A DNA stretch of 25,575 nt from Candidatus Hydrogenedentota bacterium (lineage in GTDB: Bacteria > Hydrogenedentota > Hydrogenedentia > Hydrogenedentales > CAITNO01): positions 1 through 25,575 of the forward strand of contig JAKLHG010000002.1 of the NCBI GenBank assembly GCA_022710255.1, read 5' to 3'. Below are positions 15,391 through 23,150 of this stretch, piece after piece (position 1 is the first letter of the stretch; every line of letters starts with the position of its first letter). Under the pieces are notes generated by a model. That model ran no database searches. It was given only the letters and a program-made list of their open reading frames with translations, and had not been told where the DNA came from. The translations under genes were made by a program, and so were the position numbers.

Positions 15391-17486
15391 ATAGTTTCCC
15401 GTTTGTTTATTTGTGCCATTTTTAAGAAGCCATCTTCATCCAATAAGGTGACTCCGAGTTCCCTCGCTTTATCCAGTTTGGAGCCAGCATTTTCTCCTGC
15501 AACAAGAAAATCGGTCTTCTTGCTCACGGCACTGGAAACTCGGCCTCCCAATTCCTGGATACGGGCGTGGATTTCTTCTCGCGAGCCCCATTTAAGTGTA
15601 CCAGTAACCACAAAGGTTTTCCCAGCCAGGGTCTTTTCGCCTGAAAATGGGGCGCCGCTGTCTGATGTAAAACGCAGGCCTGCCTGTCGCAACGCCTCAA
15701 CCAGGCGGCGGTTCTCATCGACCTCGAAATAATCCTTGATGCTTGCCGCGACAATATCCCCGACATCATCAATATTTTTCAAAATATCAACAGATACGCG
15801 CATCAGTGCGTCCAAGTCGCCAAAGAATGACGCGAGTGCCAGTGCTGTGCGCGCGCCCACATGGCGTATTCCCAAACCCAGAATCAAGTGGTGAAGCGGT
15901 CGTTGTCTGGACCCGTCAATGGCCTTCACAAGATTGGAGGCTGATTTTTTGCCCATTCTCTCAAGGGGCGCAAGCGTTTCCGTTGTCAGGCTATACAGGT
16001 CGGCGGGTGTACTTGCAAGTCCTTTGTCAACCAATTGTTCAATCAGCGCGGGACCAAGTCCCTCTATATGCATGGCTGCACGGCTTGCGAAATGCTCGAG
16101 TTTCTCCTTGACTTGCGCGGGGCACGCCGTGTTGAGGCACCGGTAAAACACCCCTTCCGGATCCTTGTGTACGCGGCTGCCACAGGCAGGGCATAGCAGG
16201 GGAGGCCTTACCGGCAGTGTTCCGGCGGGACGGACTTCCGGAAGCGTCCGGATGACCTGCGGAATAATTTCCCCGGCTTTCTGGACCTCCACGAGGTCAC
16301 CCACGCGCAAATCTTTGCGTTCAACTTCTTCAAAATTATGTAAGGAGGCACGTTTGACTATCGTGCCTGCCAATGGGGTGGGTTCCAAAACCGCCACCGG
16401 GGTCAATGCCCCCGACTTGCCCACCTGTACCAGGATGTCAAGTAGTCTTGTTTGAGAAATATCCGCGGGAAATTTATAGGCTATAACCCAACGTGGTGCT
16501 TTGGCTGTGGTTCCCAGGAACCGTCGCTGTTGCAAGTCATCCACTTTGACGACCATGCCATCAATTTCGTACTCCAGTTCATGTCTCTTATGCTGCCAGG
16601 AATCGCAGAAGGATATCACTTCGTCAATCGTATCGCAGCGGGCATAATTGGGATTAACTGGTAACCCGATAGCCTTGAGATATGTCAAAATTTCATGGTG
16701 CGTATCTATCCCTTCTGCGCCGGTAACAATGTCATAAAAAAAAGCACGTAAACGGCGCCTGGCAACCTGACGCGGGTCAAGCAACTTCAGGGTGCCTGCA
16801 GTGGTATTTCGTGGATTGCGATACGGTTCCAGTCCCTCCGCTTCCCGTTCCACATTAAGACGCCCTAATTCGGCAACGGTCATATAGACTTCACCACGAA
16901 CTTCAAGCACAGTGTCGGGCGCATCGGTATCTTCTTCAAAAAGGTCGTTTCCGGGGAGGACGATTTTAGGGGATTCTGTGGGTTGATGCAGGCGCAGTGG
17001 ACATTCTCTTATGGTGCGGGCATTTGCGGTTATATCATCACCAGTGGCGCCGTCTCCCCTGGTGGCTGCACGGGACAGCACGCCGTTCCTATAGCGAAGG
17101 CTGATCGATACACCGTCGATTTTTAACTCGACCACATAACGGGGCGTTTCCCCGTTCAGTGCGCGCCGAACCCTGACATCAAAATTTCTCAATTCCGCTT
17201 CGTTGTAAGTGTTATCAATAGAAAGCATGGGAAAGTCATGGCGCACCGTTTTGAAACCCTCGGAAGGGGCGCCGCCTACCCGTTGTGTCGGCGAATCCGG
17301 ACCTGCCAGGTCGGGAAACGCCGCCTCCAATTGCTGCAATTCGTCCAGGAGCGCATCAAATTCACGGTCCGATATGGCAGGTTGTGCAAGGACATAGTAG
17401 CGATAATTATGTGATTCTATTTCCCGGCACAGGGTGCCATGCCGCTGCAGCACGCTTTCCTCTATGTCAACATTATGTTTAGCCAA
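15387..17486 (-). CDS. ligA: NAD-dependent DNA ligase
   Basis: LigA seals nicks between Okazaki fragments and in repair, using NAD. Numbered from the preferred start, it has 699 residues. The adenylation domain begins with YRYYVLAQPAISDREFD and has the catalytic lysine in KIDG at about 122. The OB-fold region follows. A four-cysteine zinc finger is at C432, C435, C450 and C455, then helix-hairpin-helix repeats, then a BRCT domain at about 617-692 (FVVTGTL to FLVAGENAGSK). There is no ATG near the N-terminus. TTG 17486 has AGGAG eight bases upstream, while GTG 17525 has none and would fall before a possible -10 at 17508-17513. An extra acidic loop of roughly 20 residues sits before LEVRGEVYM. 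The gene heads the Mla operon by a four-base overlap. Confidence 0.95.
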   Translation of the reverse strand: MAKHNVDIEESVLQRHGTLCREIESHNYRYYVLAQPAISDREFDALLDELQQLEAAFPDLAGPDSPTQRVGGAPSEGFKTVRHDFPMLSIDNTYNEAELRNFDVRVRRALNGETPRYVVELKIDGVSISLRYRNGVLSRAATRGDGATGDDITANARTIRECPLRLHQPTESPKIVLPGNDLFEEDTDAPDTVLEVRGEVYMTVAELGRLNVEREAEGLEPYRNPRNTTAGTLKLLDPRQVARRRLRAFFYDIVTGAEGIDTHHEILTYLKAIGLPVNPNYARCDTIDEVISFCDSWQHKRHELEYEIDGMVVKVDDLQQRRFLGTTAKAPRWVIAYKFPADISQTRLLDILVQVGKSGALTPVAVLEPTPLAGTIVKRASLHNFEEVERKDLRVGDLVEVQKAGEIIPQVIRTLPEVRPAGTLPVRPPLLCPACGSRVHKDPEGVFYRCLNTACPAQVKEKLEHFASRAAMHIEGLGPALIEQLVDKGLASTPADLYSLTTETLAPLERMGKKSASNLVKAIDGSRQRPLHHLILGLGIRHVGARTALALASFFGDLDALMRVSVDILKNIDDVGDIVAASIKDYFEVDENRRLVEALRQAGLRFTSDSGAPFSGEKTLAGKTFVVTGTLKWGSREEIHARIQELGGRVSSAVSKKTDFLVAGENAGSKLDKARELGVTLLDEDGFLKMAQINKRETI

Positions 17487-17696
17487 GGATGTATCTCCTG
17501 AGTGTCGACTATAATTTTGTAACACACCCGCTCTTCATGGCAGTATGTACCTGTTCCTTTGCGCGATATATCCTTTGTAACTATGGTACCATTAGCGCAC
17601 CGGACATTGAAATCGTTTCCTGAAGTAGCAAGCACTAAATTTTATCATGCGAACGTGTCGCCGCCCAATAGCGGTGGGTTCGCGCCTATAGGGAGA

Positions 17697-18677
17697 ATGG
17701 ACAGCAGTATTATGCAGGATTTGGCAAAAATTACTTCTTTGACGGGCTGGCCTGAGATTCGGAAGTCGCTGGAAATGTCTTTTTCCTCCACACTTCAGAT
17801 GCCCTGTTATGAAAATGTGGAATTGCAGATACGGATTGCCGAAGAAAACGAGGTGCGCGGTCTGACCCGGCGCCAAATCGTTTTCGCCCTTACCGACACG
17901 GAACTGGCCATGGCGTGGCTATTCCTGCCCGAAGGCAGGGAAGACGTTCCGGGCATCTTATGCTGTCACCATGAGACGCCTTACGGCAAAGACGAATGTG
18001 CGGGGTTGGAGGGCAATCCGCGGATGGCCTTTGCGCAACATTATGCGGAACTGGGATATGTGACCTTGGCGATAGATATGCCGACAGTCAACCGGCGTGC
18101 TTCATCGAGGCGAGAACCCTATGATACCACCACCTTTTATCGTGAGAACAGGAAGACATCCTTCGCGGGGAAAATTCTGGCCGACCACAGGCGCGCGCTG
18201 GACATATTTTCCGAGGTCAAACGTGTGGACCCCACACGGATAGGGGTTATCGGGCACGGCATCGGCGGATTGAACGCCCTGCTCTTGTCTGCCTGTGATG
18301 ATCGTGTTCAGGCGTGTGTGGCAAGTTGCGGATTCACACGTTTTGCCACGGATAAAAATGCCGGGGTCTGGCCACAGATGGAGAGCACGGTGCTTTATCC
18401 CGAAATTAAAAAGTGTGCCATGGCAAAAGCATTTCCTTTTGACTGGGAACATATCCTTGCCCTGGCCGCACCGACCCCTCTCCAGATTATCACGTCCCTG
18501 TCTAATTCCATCCATGACAATCCCAAGAGTTGTCAAAAAGCGGTTTCTTCCGCCGCGAAGATATACAAATTGCTGGGGGCCCCTGGTGCCATCGACCATT
18601 TTACCCACCATGATGGGCACACCATTGCCCCTGAAACCATTGAGGTGGCAGATGATTGGTTTGAACGTTGGCTCTAA
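17697..18677 (+). CDS. Alpha/beta hydrolase (dienelactone-hydrolase/acetyl-xylan-esterase-like) with altered nucleophile
   Basis: This cytoplasmic alpha/beta-hydrolase-fold protein has 326 residues from ATG 17697 and no signal peptide. Landmarks are the oxyanion-side ILCCHHETPYGKDECAGLEG, then HYAELGYVTLAIDMP, the nucleophile elbow RIGVIGHGIGGLNALLL, and the C-terminal histidine in HHDGHTIAPE. The elbow should read G-H-S-x-G-G but the codon at 18258 is GGC (Gly), so the serine nucleophile is missing while the histidine remains. The enzyme may be inactive or use another residue. Start choice is uncertain: an in-frame TTG at 17559 and ATG at 17583 would add residues with no family look and no ribosome site, and 17697 has GGGAG unusually close. 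ATG 17712 is another option. Its neighbours (ligA divergent, moxR downstream) give no hint of substrate. Confidence 0.8.
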   Translation: MDSSIMQDLAKITSLTGWPEIRKSLEMSFSSTLQMPCYENVELQIRIAEENEVRGLTRRQIVFALTDTELAMAWLFLPEGREDVPGILCCHHETPYGKDECAGLEGNPRMAFAQHYAELGYVTLAIDMPTVNRRASSRREPYDTTTFYRENRKTSFAGKILADHRRALDIFSEVKRVDPTRIGVIGHGIGGLNALLLSACDDRVQACVASCGFTRFATDKNAGVWPQMESTVLYPEIKKCAMAKAFPFDWEHILALAAPTPLQIITSLSNSIHDNPKSCQKAVSSAAKIYKLLGAPGAIDHFTHHDGHTIAPETIEVADDWFERWL

Positions 18678-18737
18678 GCGGTACTCCCGGGAAAGTTAAC
18701 GTGATACAGCAATCATTTTTACATCGAAAGGATTTCC

Positions 18738-19685
18738 ATGCTTCCGGAAACAGGCGAACAAATACAGCGTATTATTGACAACGTAGAGCGTGTTGTGTTC
18801 GGCAAGCGCGATGTAGTCAAAATGTGCGTGATAGGGTTACTGGCCAGGGGTCATCTATTAATTGAAGATGTCCCTGGCATCGGAAAGACAACTCTGGCGC
18901 AAAGCCTTGCGCGGTCCGTAGATTGTTCGTTCACGCGCATTCAGTTTACGAGTGATATGCTTCCTTCCGATGTGCTCGGTGTTTCCATTCTCAATCCCAA
19001 AACCAACGACTTTGAATTCAGGTTCGGTCCCATATTCGCCAACTTTGTGCTGGCCGATGAAATTAACCGTACCCCTCCCAAAACGCAAAGTGCGCTCTTG
19101 GAAGCCATGAGTGAATACACGGTTTCGGCCGACGGCGTCACCTACCCGCTTCCCCGGCCGTTTATGGTGATTGCAACGCAAAACCCTATCGAATATGAAG
19201 GCACCTACGTGTTGCCGGAATCGCAAATGGACCGCTTTCTTCTTCGAGTGGATATCGGGTATCCCCCGGAAACAGACGAATTGCGCATCATGCGACGTCA
19301 TGATCCGGTACAGGCAATCGCTTCTCTTAGACCGGTTATAAATGCTGAAGAATTAATACGGTTGCAGGAAGAGGCGGAGCGTATTACCGTGGATGCTTCC
19401 ATAGAGCGCTACATACTGGACATCGTTCGCGCCACCCGCGACCATGAGCATGTTCGGCTTGGGTCCAGTCCGCGTGGCGCCCAGGCCCTGTTCGAAGCGA
19501 GCCAGGCCAGAGCCATGGTGGAGGGGCGCGACTATGTTACACCGGATGATGTGAAATTGCTGGCAGCGCCCACGCTGGCACACCGGTTGCTCGTAAAATC
19601 GAGGGGGGCCGACCTCGCCGCCGCCGGGTTGGAGCGGCTCCGGATAATACGCGAAATAGTAAGCGGCACAAAGGTACCCATTTAA
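18738..19685 (+). CDS. MoxR-family AAA+ ATPase
   Basis: This is an AAA+ chaperone-like ATPase of 315 residues, the usual length. Walker A EDVPGIGKTT is at 43-52 and Walker B FVLADEINR at 103-111, followed by TPPKTQSALLEAMSE. Sensor 1 is in ATQNPIEYEGTY, and the arginine-bearing ESQMDRF and the C-terminal lid follow. AAAGGA five bases before the ATG fixes the start. It leads a tight operon with a DUF58 protein and a transglutaminase-like protein, a common trio in which MoxR is thought to act on the DUF58/membrane partners, for example by remodelling complexes. The exact substrate here is unknown. Confidence 0.95.
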   Translation: MLPETGEQIQRIIDNVERVVFGKRDVVKMCVIGLLARGHLLIEDVPGIGKTTLAQSLARSVDCSFTRIQFTSDMLPSDVLGVSILNPKTNDFEFRFGPIFANFVLADEINRTPPKTQSALLEAMSEYTVSADGVTYPLPRPFMVIATQNPIEYEGTYVLPESQMDRFLLRVDIGYPPETDELRIMRRHDPVQAIASLRPVINAEELIRLQEEAERITVDASIERYILDIVRATRDHEHVRLGSSPRGAQALFEASQARAMVEGRDYVTPDDVKLLAAPTLAHRLLVKSRGADLAAAGLERLRIIREIVSGTKVPI

Positions 19686-19687
19686 CC

Positions 19688-20758
19688 ATGCGCCAAAATT
19701 ATGGCAAAATCTTCCGCGCCTGGCCTACCCGTTCCGGGAAGATCGTAATGCTGGTTCTTTTTTTGCTGTTGTTTTCCGCCTGGAATGCCGGTGAAAATTT
19801 GTTGTACCTTGTTTTTGGCGGTGTCGCCGGGTTGTTTCTTCTCTCCATGATTGCGGGATATGGCTCTCTGCGGAAAGTTTCACTTCACCGGGAAGCCCCC
19901 TACGCCGTTTATCGAAACGAGCCGTTCGCATGTTCCGTTCAAATCCGGAACCACAAACGCATTTTACCCAGCATATCCGTACGCATTGAACACGACAGGA
20001 TGGCCAAAGGGTATGTGCTTCGCATCCCTGCCGGACATCAGGCGACCCTTGCAATAGAAGAAACCTTCCATCGTCGGGGTGTTTTCACACTGCCAACCGT
20101 GAATCTGAGTACTTCGTATCCCTTCGGATTTTTGGAGTTACGCAGAATCTACGCTGATCCCGTTGAGGTGCTGGTCTATCCCCGTATTCGTTCCGCACGT
20201 TTGTCCTCACGGGAAACCATGTCCGGCGCCCAAAATGTTTTATCGCGCATAGAAGGGGAAGGCGATGAGTTTTTCGCACTGCGGGAATACGTATACGGTG
20301 ATGATCTTCGAATGATTGTCTGGAGGATAAGCGCGCGCCTGGGCAAATGGATGGTTAGAGAAATGGGGATTGGCAATGCTCGCATTGTCATGTTTGTCCT
20401 GGACACGCGACGGACGGGTCAGCCGGATTATGAGGAACAATTTGAGGAAATGATCGATTTAGCGGGCTCCTTGATGGTTTCTCTTTTGAAACATCAATAC
20501 AGTGTCGGCCTTTTCTCGCCCGACCGGATGTTGGCCTGTGGACGCGGTATTTCCCAGGAACGCCACCTGCTGGACCATCTCACCCGGATCATGCCCGTGG
20601 AAGCGAAGGATTATCCGGAATTTGAAATACGCGCCCGACGCTTGACTTCCGAACCTATGCGCGTTATTGGCATGTCACCTGATTCAGGACTTTGGGGACA
20701 GGCGAATTCTATTTCCGGTATTGCTATTCTTGACCCGGGGGACGTGATATATGCGTAG
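19688..20758 (+). CDS. DUF58 domain-containing membrane protein
   Basis: This is the partner of MoxR, with 356 residues. Two membrane segments at about 19-35 and 38-57 are followed by a beta-rich region (60-160) and the DUF58 core. That core carries the hallmark LREYVYGDDLRMIVWRISAR at 198-217, which begins a von Willebrand A-like fold (IVMFVLDTRRTG). It is anchored in the inner membrane with the large C-terminal part probably cytoplasmic. The start lies two bases after the moxR stop. It overlaps the next gene by eight bases, so translation is tightly coupled. Confidence 0.93.
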   Translation: MRQNYGKIFRAWPTRSGKIVMLVLFLLLFSAWNAGENLLYLVFGGVAGLFLLSMIAGYGSLRKVSLHREAPYAVYRNEPFACSVQIRNHKRILPSISVRIEHDRMAKGYVLRIPAGHQATLAIEETFHRRGVFTLPTVNLSTSYPFGFLELRRIYADPVEVLVYPRIRSARLSSRETMSGAQNVLSRIEGEGDEFFALREYVYGDDLRMIVWRISARLGKWMVREMGIGNARIVMFVLDTRRTGQPDYEEQFEEMIDLAGSLMVSLLKHQYSVGLFSPDRMLACGRGISQERHLLDHLTRIMPVEAKDYPEFEIRARRLTSEPMRVIGMSPDSGLWGQANSISGIAILDPGDVIYA

Positions 20759-22991
20759 GCAGGTGGATAGGGTACTTCGCATCGCCTCGGCGGTGCTTGT
20801 CTTTTCCGGCTATCTGGCCTTGGCCTCGGTGCGCCTCTACGGTCCAGGTCTGCTTTTAATTCCCCTGGTGGCGCTTCCACTGGCGCCGATAGGCGCTATT
20901 TTGGAAAAGAAAAGTCACCTGTGGCGCATTGCACGGCGGGGAATCGCCATCGGTTATATCGGATTTCTTCCCTTCTCATTACAATTGTTCGGGCTGATGG
21001 ACGCAGTGATCCTGCTTGTGATTTTCATTCAGCTCTATCTCCTTCTCGGCGACAAGACGGCGCGTATCTATTATGAGATATATCTCATGGCCTTCTTTCT
21101 GTTGCTCGCCGCGGTGTCCCAATCGCCCGAATCCATGATCGCCATCGCCCTGATTCTTTTTGCCACCAGCACGGTATGGGCATTTGCCGTGTTGAGGATG
21201 CACGTAGAACTCCAGGAAAACCCGGCCCGTTCTTTTCCGGAACTGGTCGTCCTGCGCGGCACCCGCCTTTCGCCTAAAACCGGAAACCTGTTTGATTTTG
21301 GACTTTTCGTTTCCATGACAGCCATCTCGCTGCTCTCGCTGCTACTTACGGTCGTCTTGTTTATTTTAACGCCCAGGGTTGAAGCCGGTTGGCTGGGGCG
21401 ACGCGATTCTCAACAATCCGTTACAGGAATATCGGATTCAGTTCGTCTCATGGGGTCCACAACAATCACTGAAGATACCAGTGTAGTGATGCACGTTCGC
21501 TTTCCAGACGAGCAAGAAGAACGTTTTGTACCGGAAAGCGGTTTATACTTTAGAATCACCACCCTGCCCAGATTTTCTGAGGACTCCTGGTCCAGACGGG
21601 GGCTGCAGGAACATTATGAACCCAAGGTGCCGGGGCCCCTTGGGAATGTTTCAAAGGTAGGGCTGCCCTTCGCGTTGCCGGAAGCCCGAAGGCTGCAGCG
21701 CGACCAGGCGCGTACTGTGCGTCAAATTATTTATATGGACCGCGTGCCTGACGAGGGCGTGCCCTGCCTTGATTTGCCGAGAAGTGTGCGTCTTCTCAGT
21801 GAATCCCCCTATTCCAGAGTATCCTGGGATCCAGGGGAAGACTTTACGCTTGTGTTTGAAACCCGGGGAGCGAGAACATTGCAATATGAATGTTTCTCCA
21901 CTATTCCGGAGTACGACCCGAAGGCACTCAGGAACACGCCTCTGGACTATTCCTTTATGCCTTCCCGTGACTACAGCCTGCTAACGTATCATGAATTACT
22001 TCCCGAGACTCAGGAATTGGCCAAATCCATTACCGAATCCAGTCCTTCAGCCTATGAGATGGTTCTGGCACTGGAATCCTGGCTGGGCAGTCCGGAATTT
22101 TCGTATACCCTTAACGTACCCGCCCTCCCGGCGGCGAATGGCATAGATGCGTTTATTTCCACCATAAAGAATGGCCATTGTGAACTATACGCTTCAGCGC
22201 TGGCCCTGATGGTCCGCAGTCTTGGCATCCCTGCGCGGGTTGTCAGCGGCTATCGCGGCGCCGAGTATTCCGAAACGGATAATGCCTACCTGGTTCGGGG
22301 CGCCATGGCGCATTTGTGGGTGGAAGCCCTTTTTAAGGATGTGGGTTGGGTAAGATTCGACCCTTCGCCGCGCTCGGACCTGCCCACTACTGGGTTGGGA
22401 CGCGTACGCATGGCATGGTCGTCTTATGTGTTACGTGCCAAGATGTTCTGGTTCCAACAGGTGGAAGGCTTTCAAGGTAGCATCCGTCTGGACGGACTTA
22501 TGCGCCTTCGTCCATGGAGTTGGCGCCCGCACCTTGGAGCACTTCCAAACTTCACGCTTCCGGAACCCTCCGAAAGAGAAGGAAAATCATTTACCTACTG
22601 GACGTTGCTGGAACATCCCGCATCACGTGCCGTGGCGTTTCTACTGGTACTTTTGGGAAGTGTTTTCCTGTGGAAACGCTGGAAGTCGATACGGCTGCCC
22701 CGGCAGGGTCTGACATCAGATCAGGTCCGTGTACGGAAGTTGTATGTGCGTTTTCTTAGGAAAGTAGCCGCTCTGGAGGTTGACTGCAGCAACAAGAGCG
22801 CGCGTGAAATCGAGGAAGCGCTTCGAACCGTGTCTCTGGCGGACCCGCAAAGCGTCACCGATTTCATTCAGACCTACAATCAGGTGCGTTTTGGCGGGCG
22901 TCCACTCAACAAAACCCTTTATCGAAGGGCTGCGGGACAATTGCGTTCCCTGCGAAGGCTGAAGGCTGGGGTAATAGATGGCGGAGGGTGA
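20751..22991 (+). CDS. TgpA-like transglutaminase domain membrane protein
   Basis: A membrane protein of 746 residues. About six N-terminal membrane segments (10-207) precede an extracytoplasmic region with a papain-like transglutaminase core. The triad is visible: Cys477 in KNGHCELYASALALM, His521 in MAHLWVEA and Asp537 in VRFDPSPR. A last membrane segment lies at 629-645, with a short basic cytoplasmic tail (650-746). This matches the TgpA/DUF3488-DUF4129 architecture, whose members act on extracytoplasmic peptides or proteins. It is the third gene of the MoxR-DUF58 operon. The last four residues and stop TGA (22989-22991) fall within the 3' end of the convergent tRNA-Ser gene, an overlap of 13 bases. 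Confidence 0.92.
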   Translation: MRRQVDRVLRIASAVLVFSGYLALASVRLYGPGLLLIPLVALPLAPIGAILEKKSHLWRIARRGIAIGYIGFLPFSLQLFGLMDAVILLVIFIQLYLLLGDKTARIYYEIYLMAFFLLLAAVSQSPESMIAIALILFATSTVWAFAVLRMHVELQENPARSFPELVVLRGTRLSPKTGNLFDFGLFVSMTAISLLSLLLTVVLFILTPRVEAGWLGRRDSQQSVTGISDSVRLMGSTTITEDTSVVMHVRFPDEQEERFVPESGLYFRITTLPRFSEDSWSRRGLQEHYEPKVPGPLGNVSKVGLPFALPEARRLQRDQARTVRQIIYMDRVPDEGVPCLDLPRSVRLLSESPYSRVSWDPGEDFTLVFETRGARTLQYECFSTIPEYDPKALRNTPLDYSFMPSRDYSLLTYHELLPETQELAKSITESSPSAYEMVLALESWLGSPEFSYTLNVPALPAANGIDAFISTIKNGHCELYASALALMVRSLGIPARVVSGYRGAEYSETDNAYLVRGAMAHLWVEALFKDVGWVRFDPSPRSDLPTTGLGRVRMAWSSYVLRAKMFWFQQVEGFQGSIRLDGLMRLRPWSWRPHLGALPNFTLPEPSEREGKSFTYWTLLEHPASRAVAFLLVLLGSVFLWKRWKSIRLPRQGLTSDQVRVRKLYVRFLRKVAALEVDCSNKSAREIEEALRTVSLADPQSVTDFIQTYNQVRFGGRPLNKTLYRRAAGQLRSLRRLKAGVIDGGG

Positions 22992-23062
22992 GGGACTCGA
23001 ACCCACAAGGCCGAAGCCGCCGGTTTTCAAGACCGGTGCATTACCAATTATGCTAACCCTCC
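22979..23062 (-). tRNA. tRNA-Ser (anticodon UGA), CCA encoded
   Basis: On the minus strand, an 84-base cloverleaf including CCA can be folded. It has a perfect 7-base acceptor (GGAGGGT/ACCCTCC), a D stem GCAT/ATGC, an anticodon stem CCGGT/ACCGG with loop CTTGAAA, a long variable arm GGC-TTCG-GCC, and T arm GTGGG-TTCGAGT-CCCTC. G73 and CCA follow. The long variable arm and TGA anticodon identify serine. The T stem has one T-T mismatch (50:64). Its 3' end overlaps the end of the convergent tgpA-like gene. Confidence 0.92.
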
Positions 23063-23084
23063 GGAACCGGTCCGACATGGGTCT

Positions 23085-23114
23085 ATTATAGTCATCCTTC
23101 CCCGGCAGTGTCCA
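23085..23114 (-). promoter_or_regulatory. Promoter of the tRNA-Ser gene
   Basis: The minus strand shows TGGACA (23114-23109), an 18-base spacer and a perfect TATAAT (23090-23085). The -10 is 22 bases before the mature tRNA 5' end, leaving room for a short leader. The sequence between the mutase stop and the tRNA is 88 bases, so this would be an independent promoter. Confidence 0.55.
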
Positions 23115-23150
23115 GTTCCACGCAATGGTATTTTTACCGTACTGAGTACA

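Noticed and set aside
17559..17696. Extended N-terminus of the hydrolase from TTG 17559
   Set aside because: No ribosome site, no family resemblance in the extra 46 residues, and it would occupy the divergent promoter region.
18102..18620. Minus-strand open frame of 172 codons
   Set aside because: It is antisense to the alpha/beta hydrolase, whose motifs are clear, and has no ribosome site or family look.
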